Source: Cytobacillus sp. NJ13
GTDB taxonomy: Bacteria; Bacillota; Bacilli; Bacillales; Cytobacillaceae
Length of the DNA: 64,000 nt
Direction: 5' to 3'
NCBI GenBank assembly: GCA_030348385.1
Contig: JAUCFP010000006.1
Location: 4,863,501 to 4,927,500, forward strand
In this document: positions 55,232-64,000 of the stretch, piece after piece
Layout: each line of letters opens with the position of its first letter
Numbering within the stretch: the stretch's first letter is position 1
Notes under the pieces: model-generated
The model's database searches: none
Told to the model about the DNA's origin: nothing
Seen by the model: only the letters and a program-made list of their open reading frames with translations
Made by a program: the position numbers and the translations under genes

Positions 55232-56122
55232 TTGCAGCAATCCTTAAGTTCTTTCTCTGAACTGCATAAACAAAAACTGGAAATTCATTTAAAGGATTAC
55301 GTAAATAAATTGAAAGCTCCTCCTGAGATCAAGGAATCGATGCTGTATTCACTTGAAGCCGGAGGAAAGCGGATCAGGCCAATGCTGTTATTTGCTTCAT
55401 TGGCTGCTTTTGCCGAGGATACGTCGAAAGGGCTGTGGACTGCGGCGGCGATTGAGATGGTCCATACATATTCGCTCATTCACGATGACTTGCCAAGCAT
55501 GGATAATGACGATTTAAGAAGAGGCAAACCGACCAACCATAAAGTATTTGGAGAAGCATTCGCCATTCTGGCAGGCGATGCCCTGCTTACTTACAGCTTC
55601 CAGACAATTGCGGAAACACCTGACGAATTTGCTTCAGCCGAAACAAAGCTGTCTTTAATTAAGGAGCTGTCGAAAGCTTCCGGTGCTGAGGGGATGGTTG
55701 GCGGCCAGGCAGCAGACATTAAAGGAGAAGGCAAGCAGCTGGGCTTAGAGGATCTTGAGTACATCCACGTGCATAAAACCGGCAAATTGCTGGAATGCAG
55801 TGTTGTATCAGGAGCAATTTTGGCAAATGCCAGTCAGGAAACACTTCAGGCTCTATCTGCTTTTGCCTATCATCTGGGACTGGCTTTTCAAATCAGGGAT
55901 GATATCCTCGACCTTGAAGGGACAGAGGAGATAATTGGGAAGCCTGTTGGCAGTGATGAATCAAAAAATAAAAGCACCTATCCATCTCTTCTTACAATAA
56001 ATGGGGCGAAAGAGGCGCTTGAAAACCATATCAGATCTGCAAAAGAAAAGCTGAGGGAAACAGGCCTTCAAACAGAGCTGCTGGAAGAAATAACAGATCT
56101 GATTGCAAACAGGGACCACTAA
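55232..56122 (+). CDS. ispA: farnesyl diphosphate synthase
   Basis: Condenses IPP with DMAPP and GPP to farnesyl diphosphate. A 296-residue prenyl synthase with GGKRIRPMLLFAS, the first Asp motif DDLPSMDNDDLRRGKPTNH, VGGQAADIKGEG and the second Asp motif RDDILDLEG. It starts at a TTG behind GGAGGAGG, two bases after xseB. It supplies substrate for undecaprenyl and menaquinone chains; dxs lies downstream. Confidence 0.95.
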   Translation: MQQSLSSFSELHKQKLEIHLKDYVNKLKAPPEIKESMLYSLEAGGKRIRPMLLFASLAAFAEDTSKGLWTAAAIEMVHTYSLIHDDLPSMDNDDLRRGKPTNHKVFGEAFAILAGDALLTYSFQTIAETPDEFASAETKLSLIKELSKASGAEGMVGGQAADIKGEGKQLGLEDLEYIHVHKTGKLLECSVVSGAILANASQETLQALSAFAYHLGLAFQIRDDILDLEGTEEIIGKPVGSDESKNKSTYPSLLTINGAKEALENHIRSAKEKLRETGLQTELLEEITDLIANRDH

Positions 56123-56492
56123 TTATATGTATAACCGATGGCCTTGCCGCTGTACTTTTGTATCAGCGGCATTTGCTGTTTAATAAAATGATGGTCTTCA
56201 ATGTGTATATTTTGGTATCATAGGAATTGCTGCCGGAGAAGCTTGCACTTTTTTCCCTGTGGATGCATTCGCCAGCGGAAGAGACACCATCAAGAAAGCA
56301 TATTCTGAAGCTGTTTAATATGAAAAGCATTTGGAAAATCTCCTGTAATAAGGTAATCTTAAGATACTATCTTTTAGACAGGCTAGACGCTTAAATAAAT
56401 AGGCTTGTTTTGTTAAGGCTTATACCAACACTGCCTAACATTACGTAAAAAGAAAACGGACGAATAAGAAACGAAAGTGAGTGGTCCGCAGT
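56123..56492. other. 370-base intergenic region between ispA and dxs
   Basis: No intact gene. At the left is a hairpin TGCCGCTG (56145-56152) / CAGCGGCA (56164-56171) followed by a weak T-rich tail, perhaps the ispA terminator. An open stretch without a start (about 56187-56318) reads GIIGIAAGEACTFFPVDAF and ends at a stop; it has a protein-like composition and may be a gene remnant. The right part should contain the dxs promoter, with no clear hexamers. Confidence 0.45.
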
Positions 56493-58385
56493 ATGGATCT
56501 GTTATCAATTAAAGACCCTTCCTTTTTAAAAGGGCTCTCGAATAAAGAATTGGAAAGTTTAAGTCAGGATATCCGCACTTTCCTAATAGAAAAGCTTTCA
56601 GGCACAGGCGGGCATATTGGGCCTAATCTTGGAGTTGTTGAGCTGACTGTTGCATTGCATAAATGTTTTGACAGTCCGAAGGATAAAATTATCTGGGATG
56701 TCGGACATCAGTCATACGTCCATAAAATTCTTACGGGCCGTGCGTGTCAGTTCGATACTTTAAGACAATATAAAGGTCTTTGCGGTTTTCCAAAAATGGT
56801 TGAAAGCGAGCACGATGTATGGGAAACGGGGCACAGCTCCACTTCTTTATCAGCTGCGATGGGAATGGCTATTGCCAGAGACTTGAAAAAAGAGAATAAT
56901 TATGTCATTCCCGTAATTGGGGATGGTGCCTTAACAGGCGGGATGGCTTTAGAAGCCTTAAACCATATCGGTCATGAAAAAAAGGATATGATCGTTATAT
57001 TAAATGATAATGAAATGTCAATTGCCCCTAATGTAGGTGCTCTTCACAATGTACTTGGAAGGTTAAGGACCGCAGGCAAGTATAATTGGGTAAAAGATGA
57101 ACTTGAATATTTATTAAAAAAGGTTCCGGCAGTCGGCGGCAAATTAGCCTCAACTGCTGAAAGACTGAAAGATAGCCTTAAGTATCTGTTTGTGTCAGGC
57201 ATGTTCTTCGAAGAATTAGGTTTTACCTATTTGGGACCTGTTGATGGGCATAACTATGAAGCCTTATTCGAGAACCTTGCTTATGCAAAGAAAACAGAAG
57301 GCCCAGTGCTCCTCCATGTTATTACGAAAAAAGGAAAAGGCTATCACCCTGCCGAAAGCGACAAGATTGGCACATGGCATGGTACAGGCCCTTATAAAAT
57401 GGAGACAGGCGACTTTGTGAAACCTGCAAGTACACCGCCTGCATGGAGCAAGCTTGTCTCCGAAACCGTCAGGGAGCTTGCGAGAGAAGATGAAAGAATT
57501 GTTGCAATTACTCCTGCAATGCCTGTTGGCTCGAAGCTTGAAGGCTTTGCAAGTGAATTTCCGGATCGGATGTACGATGTTGGTATTGCTGAACAGCACG
57601 CAGCAACCGTAGCTGCCGGGCTTGCAACCCAAAACATGAAGCCGTTTCTTGCGATTTATTCTACTTTCCTGCAGCGTGCTTATGACCAGGTCGTACACGA
57701 TATTGCACGCCAGAACTTGAATGTATTTATCGGAATAGACCGGGCAGGCCTTGTGGGTGCAGATGGTGAAACCCATCAGGGTGTATTCGATATTGCATTT
57801 TTAAGGCATTTGCCGAATATGGTATTGATGATGCCAAAAGATGAAAATGAAGGCCAGCATATGGTAAAAACAGCTATAGAATATAATGATGGACCTATTG
57901 CTATGCGTTTCCCGCGCGGAAATGGCATAGGAGTGCCTATGGATACAGAACTTAAGCCAATTCCAATTGGAACATGGGAAGTTCTGCGCGATGGCAATGA
58001 CGGAGCTATTTTAACCTTTGGGACAACCATTCCAATGGCTTTGAAGGCAGCTCAAACCCTGGAGAAGCATGGACACAACATTAAAGTCATTAATGCAAGG
58101 TTTATTAAGCCGCTTGATGAAAAAATGCTGCATGAATTGTTTTCAGCCAATATGCCTATTCTCACTATAGAAGAAGCTGTGCTGCAGGGTGGCTTTGGAA
58201 GTGCAATTCTTGAATATGCACACGAACATGGCTTCCATCATGCGGAAATCGACCGTATGGGGATACCTGATAAATTTATTGAGCATGGCAGTGTAAATGA
58301 ACTATTGGAAGAAATCGGGATGACTGCAGATGATGCTGTTGAGAGAATGGGAAAACTGGCAAGAAAAAAACAAAAAAGGGCATAA
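56493..58385 (+). CDS. dxs: 1-deoxy-D-xylulose-5-phosphate synthase
   Basis: Thiamine-diphosphate enzyme that condenses pyruvate and glyceraldehyde 3-phosphate, entry to the MEP isoprenoid pathway. About 630 residues: [18 protein letters not shown], the TPP motif [30 protein letters not shown], and the transketolase half with DVGIAEQHA and [15 protein letters not shown]. The ATG at 56493 lies about 8 nt after GAGTGG; a GTG at 56481 is within that site. Confidence 0.95.
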   Translation: MDLLSIKDPSFLKGLSNKELESLSQDIRTFLIEKLSGTGGHIGPNLGVVELTVALHKCFDSPKDKIIWDVGHQSYVHKILTGRACQFDTLRQYKGLCGFPKMVESEHDVWETGHSSTSLSAAMGMAIARDLKKENNYVIPVIGDGALTGGMALEALNHIGHEKKDMIVILNDNEMSIAPNVGALHNVLGRLRTAGKYNWVKDELEYLLKKVPAVGGKLASTAERLKDSLKYLFVSGMFFEELGFTYLGPVDGHNYEALFENLAYAKKTEGPVLLHVITKKGKGYHPAESDKIGTWHGTGPYKMETGDFVKPASTPPAWSKLVSETVRELAREDERIVAITPAMPVGSKLEGFASEFPDRMYDVGIAEQHAATVAAGLATQNMKPFLAIYSTFLQRAYDQVVHDIARQNLNVFIGIDRAGLVGADGETHQGVFDIAFLRHLPNMVLMMPKDENEGQHMVKTAIEYNDGPIAMRFPRGNGIGVPMDTELKPIPIGTWEVLRDGNDGAILTFGTTIPMALKAAQTLEKHGHNIKVINARFIKPLDEKMLHELFSANMPILTIEEAVLQGGFGSAILEYAHEHGFHHAEIDRMGIPDKFIEHGSVNELLEEIGMTADDAVERMGKLARKKQKRA

Positions 58386-58388
58386 AGA

Positions 58389-59234
58389 ATGAAGACAAAG
58401 AAAGAACGATTAGACGTTTTATTAGTGGAAAGAGGTCTTGCTGAGACAAGAGAAAAAGCGAAAAGAGCTGTTATGGCCGGCCTGGTGTTCAGCAATGAAA
58501 GCAGGCTGGATAAGCCGGGCGAGAAGGTTAGTGCAGACATTCCGCTGACTTTAAAGGGGAAGGTCATGCCTTACGTCAGCCGCGGAGGCTTAAAGCTTGA
58601 GAAAGCTCTAAAAGTTTTTGATTTAGAAATTGAAGGCAAGATCCTCCTTGACATTGGATCCTCTACCGGAGGCTTCACAGATTGTGCCCTGCAGAATGGC
58701 GCCAAAATGTCTTATGCTTTAGATGTCGGATATAATCAGCTTGCCTGGAAATTAAGGCAGGATGAACGGGTAGTTGTAATGGAAAGGACCAATTTCAGAT
58801 ATGTAACCCCAGCCGACCTTTCAGCCGGTATGCCTGACTTTGCGTCCATTGATGTTTCGTTCATCTCACTAAAGCTTATATTGCCTGTATTAAAAACGCT
58901 GCTGGTTCCCGGCAGTGACACAGTTGCCCTAGTGAAACCGCAGTTTGAAGCTGGACGGGAACAGGTTGGGAAAAAGGGGATTGTCAGAGATCCTAAAATA
59001 CATGAAGCCGTGCTTGATAAAATTATCGAATTTGCACTGAGCCTCGGCTATGATGTCAAGGACGTTTCCTTTTCACCCATTACAGGCGGAGACGGCAACA
59101 TAGAATTTCTCCTCCATCTGTATTGGTCAGGCATCAAAGAAGAAGGAGAAAATCTTCTTAAAGCCCGGACAGATGAAGTTGTAAAAGAAGCCCATGCCGA
59201 ACTGAAAACAAAGCAGGTTAAAGAAGAGGAATAG
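58389..59234 (+). CDS. yqxC: TlyA-family rRNA 2'-O-methyltransferase (YqxC)
   Basis: A 281-residue protein: N-terminal S4 RNA-binding domain (RLDVLLVERGLAETREKAKR) and an FtsJ-like methyltransferase domain with the SAM motif LLDIGSSTGGFTDC, ALDVGYNQLAWKLR, SIDVSFISLK and LVKPQFEAG. TlyA methylates ribosomal RNA in actinobacteria. It starts 3 bases after dxs. Confidence 0.92.
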   Translation: MKTKKERLDVLLVERGLAETREKAKRAVMAGLVFSNESRLDKPGEKVSADIPLTLKGKVMPYVSRGGLKLEKALKVFDLEIEGKILLDIGSSTGGFTDCALQNGAKMSYALDVGYNQLAWKLRQDERVVVMERTNFRYVTPADLSAGMPDFASIDVSFISLKLILPVLKTLLVPGSDTVALVKPQFEAGREQVGKKGIVRDPKIHEAVLDKIIEFALSLGYDVKDVSFSPITGGDGNIEFLLHLYWSGIKEEGENLLKARTDEVVKEAHAELKTKQVKEEE

Positions 59235-59409
59235 GCTAAATGCCTGTTCCTTTTTTAAAAGGAATTTGTCGACTTTCAACGAATTATAATAAATAATATA
59301 CGGGAAAAATTGTACTTTATTGAGAAAATCAGCTAACATTAGAGTACAAAACACTTTAAATTAATTTTTTTCTGCCTGCTGTCAAGCGGCTGATTATAGA
59401 GGTGAAAAA

Positions 59410-59859
59410 ATGAATAAAGGGCAAAGACATATAAAAATTCGGGATATTATTACAAATAACGATATTGAAACACAGGATGACCTGGTGGATGAATTGAAAA
59501 ACGCCGGGTTTAATGTAACCCAGGCGACTGTCTCAAGAGATATTAAAGAACTTCACCTGGTAAAAGTTCCATTAATGGACGGCAGGTACAAATACAGTCT
59601 TCCGGCGGATCAGCGTTTCAATCCGCTGCAAAAGCTTAAAAGAAATTTAATGGATGCTTTTGTTAGAGTGGATACTGCAGGACATCTCCTTGTAATGAAG
59701 ACTCTTCCCGGCAATGCCATGGCTATTGGCGCACTTATCGATAACCTTGACTGGGAAGAGATTCTGGGAACAATCTGCGGGGATGACACATGCCTGATCA
59801 TATGTAAAACCCCAGAAGATACAGAAGCTATTTCAAATCGGTTTCTTGAAATGCTTTAG
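59410..59859 (+). CDS. argR: arginine repressor ArgR/AhrC
   Basis: A 149-residue hexameric regulator: N-terminal winged helix ([39 protein letters not shown]) and a C-terminal arginine-binding domain ([31 protein letters not shown]). It represses arginine synthesis and activates catabolism. AGAGGTG precedes the ATG. Confidence 0.96.
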   Translation: MNKGQRHIKIRDIITNNDIETQDDLVDELKNAGFNVTQATVSRDIKELHLVKVPLMDGRYKYSLPADQRFNPLQKLKRNLMDAFVRVDTAGHLLVMKTLPGNAMAIGALIDNLDWEEILGTICGDDTCLIICKTPEDTEAISNRFLEML

Positions 59860-59866
59860 ATAACTT

Positions 59867-59933
59867 TTCTGGCTGCGAGCGCCATTGCTTCAAGGTCTTA
59901 AGCCGATATGCGGGCGTTCTGCGCTTTTCTTAA
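59867..59933. repeat. degenerate copy of the agctccag...gcgcttttctta repeat
   Basis: Begins TTTCTGGCTGCGAGCGCC and ends TCTGCGCTTTTCTTA. It matches the ends of the copy 36 bases downstream, in the same orientation. Confidence 0.5.
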
Positions 59934-59968
59934 AAGATAAGAAAGTATAAATTCTGAAGTTAGATTAC

Positions 59969-60033
59969 TGTCTAGCTCCAGCGCCTACCCCCTCGAGGTG
60001 TCGGGGGTAGGCAAGGCGCTTGCGCTTTTCTTA
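59969..60033. repeat. intergenic repeat tgtctagctccagcgcct...gcgcttttctta
   Basis: A well-preserved copy with a strong hairpin: AGCGCCTACCCCC pairs with GGGGGTAGGC and GGCGCT. It ends in TTGCGCTTTTCTTA, directly before the GAGGTG ribosome site of recN. I recall closely similar sequences as very common between genes of many Bacillus species. Confidence 0.75.
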
Positions 60034-60046
60034 TGAGGTGATATGA

Positions 60047-61729
60047 TTGTTAAACGAAATATCCATACGAAATTTTGCCATAATCGAAGCCCTTTCTGTC
60101 TCATTTGAAAAGGGCTTAACTGTTTTAACTGGTGAAACCGGAGCAGGGAAGTCCATCATTATCGATGCCATTCACTTGCTGGCTGGAGGCAGGGGATCTG
60201 CAGAATTTGTCCGCCATGGTGAAGATAAGGCTGAAATTGAGGGGCTTTTTATCCTGGATGATCCTAAACACCCTTGCTATAACAGGTCTGCTGAATTTGG
60301 GATAGAGATTGAAGATGGAATGATTGTTCTCCGCAGGGATATATCAAAGACAGGAAAAAGCGTCTGCAGAGTGAACGGAAAACTTGTCACTATTTCTGTA
60401 TTGAGAGAAATCGGAAGTTCACTTATTGATATACACGGTCAGCACGAACATCAGGAATTAATGGATGAAACCTTTCATCTTCCACTTCTCGATCAGTTTG
60501 GAGGATCCAAAATATCCGGTGCCTTAACTGAATACCACGATATCTATAGGTTATATGAAAGTACTCTGAAAAAGCTTAAGAATTTAAGTGAGAATGAACA
60601 GCAAATGGCGCATCGGCTTGATCTAATTCAATTTCAGCTGGATGAAATTCAGTCGGCTGAGCTGAAATTGAACGAAGATGAAGATTTGATTGAAGAAAAG
60701 AGCAAGCTTTCCAATTATGAACGTATTTTTGATTCTCTTCAGTCAGGCTATAATGCCCTTCAAGGAGAACATAAAGGGCTTGATTGGATCGGCATGGTTA
60801 TGGGCTATATGAATGATGCCGCTGAACTGGACTCCGCCTATAAAGAAATAGCGGAAAACGTGGCAAACAGTTTTTATTTGCTTGAAGATGCAGCCCGATC
60901 ACTCCGCAATGAAATGGACTTTATGGAATATGATCCCCAAAGGCTTAATGAGATAGAAAGCAGATTGAATGAAATTAATGGGCTAAAGAGAAAATATGGA
61001 AAAACGGTAGAAGAAGTGCTGGAATACGCTGCAAAAATAGAAGAAGAAATTGAAACCCTGCAAAATAAAGAAACTCATATTGATAAGCTGCAAAAGGAAG
61101 TTGCTGCACTGAAAAAAGACCTTCTGGTTGAAGGAGAAGAATTGAGCAAGCTGCGCAGAAAATCTGCTCTTAAGCTTACCAAGTTAATTCATAAAGAGCT
61201 TAAGGAATTATATATGGAAAAGACAGTTTTTGAGGTCAGATTCTTTTCTGATCCCGAAGTCTTCTTGAAGAACGGAATTGACAGGGCGGAGTTCTACCTT
61301 TCAACCAATCCGGGAGAACCGCTCAAGCCGCTGTCTAAAATTGCATCGGGCGGAGAATTGTCCCGAATCATGCTTGCTTTAAAGAGCATATTTTCAAAAC
61401 ATCAGGGTGTCACAAGTATTATTTTCGATGAGGTAGACACAGGCGTGAGCGGCAGGGTTGCGCAAGCCATCGCGGAAAAGATTCATCACGTTTCCGTGGA
61501 TTCACAGGTGCTGTGCATCTCTCATCTTCCGCAGGTTGCGGCTATGGCAGATACTCATTTATTCATTGCTAAAAACACAAAGGATGGGCGGACGAAAACA
61601 ACAGTAAAACCGCTGACTGAGAATGAGAAAATTAAAGAAATCGGCCGTATGATTTCCGGAGTGGAAATTACTGATTTGACAAAAGAGCATGCGAAAGAGC
61701 TGCTGCATCTGGCTAATCAGCTAAAGTAA
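60047..61729 (+). CDS. recN: DNA repair protein RecN
   Basis: A 560-residue SMC-like ATPase of double-strand-break repair. Walker A is LTGETGAGKSIIIDAI, followed by coiled coils (about 160-370), then the ABC signature KIASGGELSRIMLALK, Walker B SIIFDEVDTGVSG and switch His in CISHLPQVAAMAD. The TTG start lies 6 nt after GAGGTG, which itself abuts the repeat element. Confidence 0.96.
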   Translation: MLNEISIRNFAIIEALSVSFEKGLTVLTGETGAGKSIIIDAIHLLAGGRGSAEFVRHGEDKAEIEGLFILDDPKHPCYNRSAEFGIEIEDGMIVLRRDISKTGKSVCRVNGKLVTISVLREIGSSLIDIHGQHEHQELMDETFHLPLLDQFGGSKISGALTEYHDIYRLYESTLKKLKNLSENEQQMAHRLDLIQFQLDEIQSAELKLNEDEDLIEEKSKLSNYERIFDSLQSGYNALQGEHKGLDWIGMVMGYMNDAAELDSAYKEIAENVANSFYLLEDAARSLRNEMDFMEYDPQRLNEIESRLNEINGLKRKYGKTVEEVLEYAAKIEEEIETLQNKETHIDKLQKEVAALKKDLLVEGEELSKLRRKSALKLTKLIHKELKELYMEKTVFEVRFFSDPEVFLKNGIDRAEFYLSTNPGEPLKPLSKIASGGELSRIMLALKSIFSKHQGVTSIIFDEVDTGVSGRVAQAIAEKIHHVSVDSQVLCISHLPQVAAMADTHLFIAKNTKDGRTKTTVKPLTENEKIKEIGRMISGVEITDLTKEHAKELLHLANQLK

Positions 61730-61786
61730 TTTTGATCAATTATAAGGTCTGTTCCCATCAGCTGCGCTATTAGAACTAATACCTTG

Positions 61787-61817
61787 AAAAGCTATCCAAA
61801 GCAGGATAGCTTTTTTT
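61787..61817 (+). terminator. intrinsic terminator of recN
   Basis: AAAGCTATCC / GGATAGCTTT around AAAGCA, with a T run. Confidence 0.9.
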
Positions 61818-61911
61818 ATGTGAATGGCTGTTATAAATGCCTTCAATGCAGGCAAAATTAAAGGTGTAGCCATTTGACGTGGATGGACTAGAAGCGAGGA
61901 GAGTGAAAAAA

Positions 61912-63201
61912 TTGACATATGATGTTTTACGCAAAATAATTGGTGGAATTCTCCTTGTTTCATTAATTGCTTTAGGTTTTTCCAAGCCTGTTCAGGAATA
62001 TTTGCAAATACCTGCAAATATTACTCTTTTTGAAGGGCAGCAGCTGGACATTGCAAAGGCAGAAGCAGTGTCGGCTGGACTGTCCATAGATAATACAAGT
62101 GTTTCACTTAAGGAAGATAACCATTCGATATCGCTTCATGCAAATGAAAATGGAAAAAATGAAATGCTTCTCGAGCTGGCAGGATTTCCGATAAAGAAAG
62201 TTGATGTTAACGTTTTAAAAGATTTTAAAGTAATTCCAGGAGGCCAATCGATCGGGGTTAAACTGAATACAGTAGGCGTGTTAGTAGTTGGACACCATCA
62301 GATTAATACGGCTGAAGGAAAAGCTTCGCCAGGCGAAACAGCCGGAATAAAAATAGGGGATATCATTACAGAAATCAATGGAAAGAAGATAGAAAAAATG
62401 TCAGATGTTGCTCCCTTTGTTCAAGAAGCAGGCAAAAGCGGCAATCCGCTCCAAATCATCGTAAGCCGTGAAAGCGGGAAGGTGAAAACTGAGCTGACTC
62501 CCTTAAAAGAAAACGGGGAAGAAACCTATAAGCTTGGATTATATATACGTGACTCTGCAGCAGGCATTGGGACGATGACTTTCTATCACCCGGAATCGAA
62601 AAAATATGGAGCACTCGGCCATGTTATTTCGGATATGGATACAAAGAAGCCAATTGTGGTTGAAGACGGACAAATTGTCAGATCGACTGTAACTTCAATT
62701 GAAAAAGGCAGCAATGGCAATCCCGGTGAAAAACTTGCACGTTTTTCCTCTGATAAAGAAATAATCGGGAATATTGTCAGGAACAGTCCTTTCGGAATAT
62801 TTGGGGAATTAAACCGGGATATGAAGAACGGAATTTTTGACAAACCGATGCCTATAGCCTTATCCCATCAGGTAAAAGAGGGAGCTGCCCAAATTTTAAC
62901 TGTGGTCGACAATGATGAAGTACAATTGTTCGATATAGAAATTGTCAGTACGATTCCGCAGAAGTTTCCGGCAACAAAAGGAATGGTCATTAAAGTGACG
63001 GATCAGAAGCTGCTTAATAAAACAGGCGGCATAGTCCAGGGGATGAGCGGAAGCCCGATTATCCAGGATGGCAAGATTATTGGAGCAGTGACACATGTAT
63101 TTGTAAACGACCCTACTTCAGGATATGGTGTCCATATTGAATGGATGCTAAATGAAGCAGGGATCGATATATATGAAAAAGCTGAAGAAAAAGCATCCTA
63201 A
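61912..63201 (+). CDS. spoIVB: SpoIVB serine peptidase (S55)
   Basis: Forespore-secreted protease that triggers pro-SigK processing by cutting SpoIVFA. About 429 residues: an N-terminal membrane anchor ([19 protein letters not shown]), PDZ domain ([35 protein letters not shown]), then the S55 domain with catalytic His in [10 protein letters not shown] and Ser in [20 protein letters not shown] (split at motif). The TTG at 61912 (10 nt after AGGAG) is preferred over a GTG at 61903 that abuts the site. No clear SigF/SigG promoter was found. Confidence 0.94.
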   Translation: MTYDVLRKIIGGILLVSLIALGFSKPVQEYLQIPANITLFEGQQLDIAKAEAVSAGLSIDNTSVSLKEDNHSISLHANENGKNEMLLELAGFPIKKVDVNVLKDFKVIPGGQSIGVKLNTVGVLVVGHHQINTAEGKASPGETAGIKIGDIITEINGKKIEKMSDVAPFVQEAGKSGNPLQIIVSRESGKVKTELTPLKENGEETYKLGLYIRDSAAGIGTMTFYHPESKKYGALGHVISDMDTKKPIVVEDGQIVRSTVTSIEKGSNGNPGEKLARFSSDKEIIGNIVRNSPFGIFGELNRDMKNGIFDKPMPIALSHQVKEGAAQILTVVDNDEVQLFDIEIVSTIPQKFPATKGMVIKVTDQKLLNKTGGIVQGMSGSPIIQDGKIIGAVTHVFVNDPTSGYGVHIEWMLNEAGIDIYEKAEEKAS

Positions 63202-63223
63202 TACTTGAATGGATCAGGAAAAC

Positions 63224-63256
63224 GGCGGGGAATAGTCCCGTCTTTTTCTTTTTTTG
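63224..63256 (+). terminator. terminator of spoIVB
   Basis: GGCGGG / CCCGTC stem (one G-T pair) around a 7-nt loop, followed by a long T-rich run. Confidence 0.75.
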
Positions 63257-63290
63257 TGGTAAAATGAGCGTGCATAAAGTTTTTTCGACA
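63257..63290 (+). promoter_or_regulatory. spo0A upstream promoter region with 0A box
   Basis: TGGTAAAAT (63257-63265) is a candidate extended -10 SigA promoter without a good -35. TTCGACA at 63284-63290 is a perfect 0A box on the minus strand. Degenerate boxes TGACGAA (63315-63321) and GGTCGAA (63325-63331) lie downstream. Confidence 0.55.
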
Positions 63291-63394
63291 AAAATACATG
63301 AATTGCAAAGAGTGTGACGAAATCGGTCGAAAACAGAAGAAAACAAAAGAATAAATGAGGTTTAGTTGGTTTTTTAAGAAAATTTCAAAAAAGT

Positions 63395-63422
63395 AGAGGA
63401 ATTTTTGTTGCATTGTCGAATT
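63395..63422 (+). promoter_or_regulatory. SigH promoter of spo0A with overlapping 0A box
   Basis: AGAGGAATT (63395-63403) and GTCGAATT (63415-63422) match the SigH -35 (RnAGGAwww) and -10 (RnnGAAT). The 0A box TGTCGAA (63414-63420) overlaps the -10. The layout fits the sporulation-induced Ps promoter of spo0A. Confidence 0.8.
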
Positions 63423-63514
63423 TCTCATTTAGAATAGAAAATAGATATCAAAAAGAGCGTGTTCGAAAATGAACATTCATTAAAGAGACCTAATTGGACC
63501 GAGGAGGAAAGTAA

Positions 63515-64000
63515 GTGAAAAAAATAAAAGTTTGTGTTGTGGATGATAATAGGGAACTGGTCGGGCTTTTGGAGGAATATATATCTTCCCAGGAAGACAT
63601 GGAAGTTGCCGGTGTTGCTCATAATGGACAGGATTGCCTCGAAATATTAGAGCAGACACAGCCCGACGTTCTTGTATTGGATATCATCATGCCTCACTTG
63701 GATGGACTTGCTGTACTCGAAAAAATGAGAGATTTAAATTTGAATTCACTCCCTAATGTCATCATGCTTACTGCATTCGGCCAGGAAGATGTTACCAAGA
63801 AGGCAGTGGATTTGGGAGCTTCTTACTTTATCCTTAAACCATTTGACATGGACAATTTGGCAAGCCATATACGTCAGGTCAGCGGAAAATCAAATTCATT
63901 TCTCCGCAAGCCTGCTCCATCTTACCGTCCTCAGGCAGAAGCAAAGCCTAAGAACCTGGATGCCAGCATCACCAGCATCATCCATGAAATTGGTGTTCCT
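63515..64000 (+). CDS. spo0A: Spo0A, sporulation master response regulator (N-terminal part)
   Basis: The first 162 codons are present; the gene continues past the right edge. Receiver domain: acidic pocket VVDDNRELV (D10, D11), phosphorylated Asp56 in [11 protein letters not shown], Thr in MLTAFG and Lys in [11 protein letters not shown]. The linker and the start of the DNA-binding domain ([13 protein letters not shown]) follow. The start is a GTG at 63515 behind GAGGAGG. Its place after spoIVB is conserved in Bacillus. Confidence 0.97.
   Translation, partial: MKKIKVCVVDDNRELVGLLEEYISSQEDMEVAGVAHNGQDCLEILEQTQPDVLVLDIIMPHLDGLAVLEKMRDLNLNSLPNVIMLTAFGQEDVTKKAVDLGASYFILKPFDMDNLASHIRQVSGKSNSFLRKPAPSYRPQAEAKPKNLDASITSIIHEIGVP

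Overview
The window is 64 kb of chromosome from a low-GC, endospore-forming Firmicute of the Bacillaceae. Gene content and order match the yqgM to spo0A segment of Bacillus subtilis almost gene for gene. Strong ribosome sites, TTG/GTG starts, many intrinsic terminators, a comG operon, the spoIIIA operon, spoIVB and spo0A all fit. Two families of Bacillus-type intergenic repeats and several gene exchanges relative to B. subtilis suggest a Cytobacillus/Mesobacillus-like relative; this placement is an inference. I see no prophage, insertion sequence, CRISPR array or rRNA. One tRNA (Gln, UUG) is present.

Layout. 1-3.7 kb: two minus-strand membrane-protein genes (one cut by the window edge), then a DUF4912 protein, a GT4 glycosyltransferase, a palindromic repeat and an unknown protein. 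3.7-11.3 kb: rpmG, 5-formyl-THF cyclo-ligase, a DUF92 protein, L-lactate dehydrogenase, a YqgO-like peptide, the rhomboid protease GluP, an orphan SpoVAF-type germination protein, yqgQ and glucokinase. 11.4-18.9 kb: a LysM/M14 spore peptidase, lipoprotein YqgU, YqgV, YqgW, an unknown 158-aa protein, a metallo-beta-lactamase-fold hydrolase, a MidA-type methyltransferase, YqgY, a Cys-rich winged-helix regulator and mgsR. 19-24 kb: tRNA-Gln, comGA-GG, aroK, yqzE. 24-32.5 kb: yqhG/yqhH, a tandem glycine riboswitch driving gcvT-gcvPA-gcvPB, yqhL and lipM. 32.6-41.3 kb: a class II ribonucleotide reductase behind two NrdR-type boxes, splB, yqhO, yqhP, yqhR (FigP), aroQ, a Xaa-Pro peptidase and efp. 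41.3-43.8 kb: a three-gene minus-strand insert (new 55-aa protein, SIMPL protein, alkaline phosphatase). 43.8-49.2 kb: spoIIIAA-AH behind a SigE promoter, with a frameshift in spoIIIAD. 49.2-64 kb: accBC behind a FapR-like operator, yqhY, nusB, folD, xseAB, ispA, dxs, tlyA, argR, recN, spoIVB and the start of spo0A.

The genes cover three themes. One is sporulation and germination: the SpoIIIA channel, SpoIVB signalling, Spo0A, SplB repair, the YqgT-type peptidase, the SpoVAF homolog and YqhR. The second is core one-carbon, lipid, isoprenoid and DNA precursor metabolism. The third is competence. Relative to B. subtilis memory, mntR, yqhQ and yqhV are missing from their usual places, while ldh, the DUF92 gene, the SpoVAF paralog, the methyltransferase, nrdJ, splB and the SIMPL/phosphatase insert are added. 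The most notable observations are the one-base frameshift plus ATT start of spoIIIAD, the SpoVAF paralog co-occurring with YqhR, the NrdR and FapR-like operators, the Cys-rich regulator opposite mgsR, and an uncatalogued 55-aa gene next to efp.
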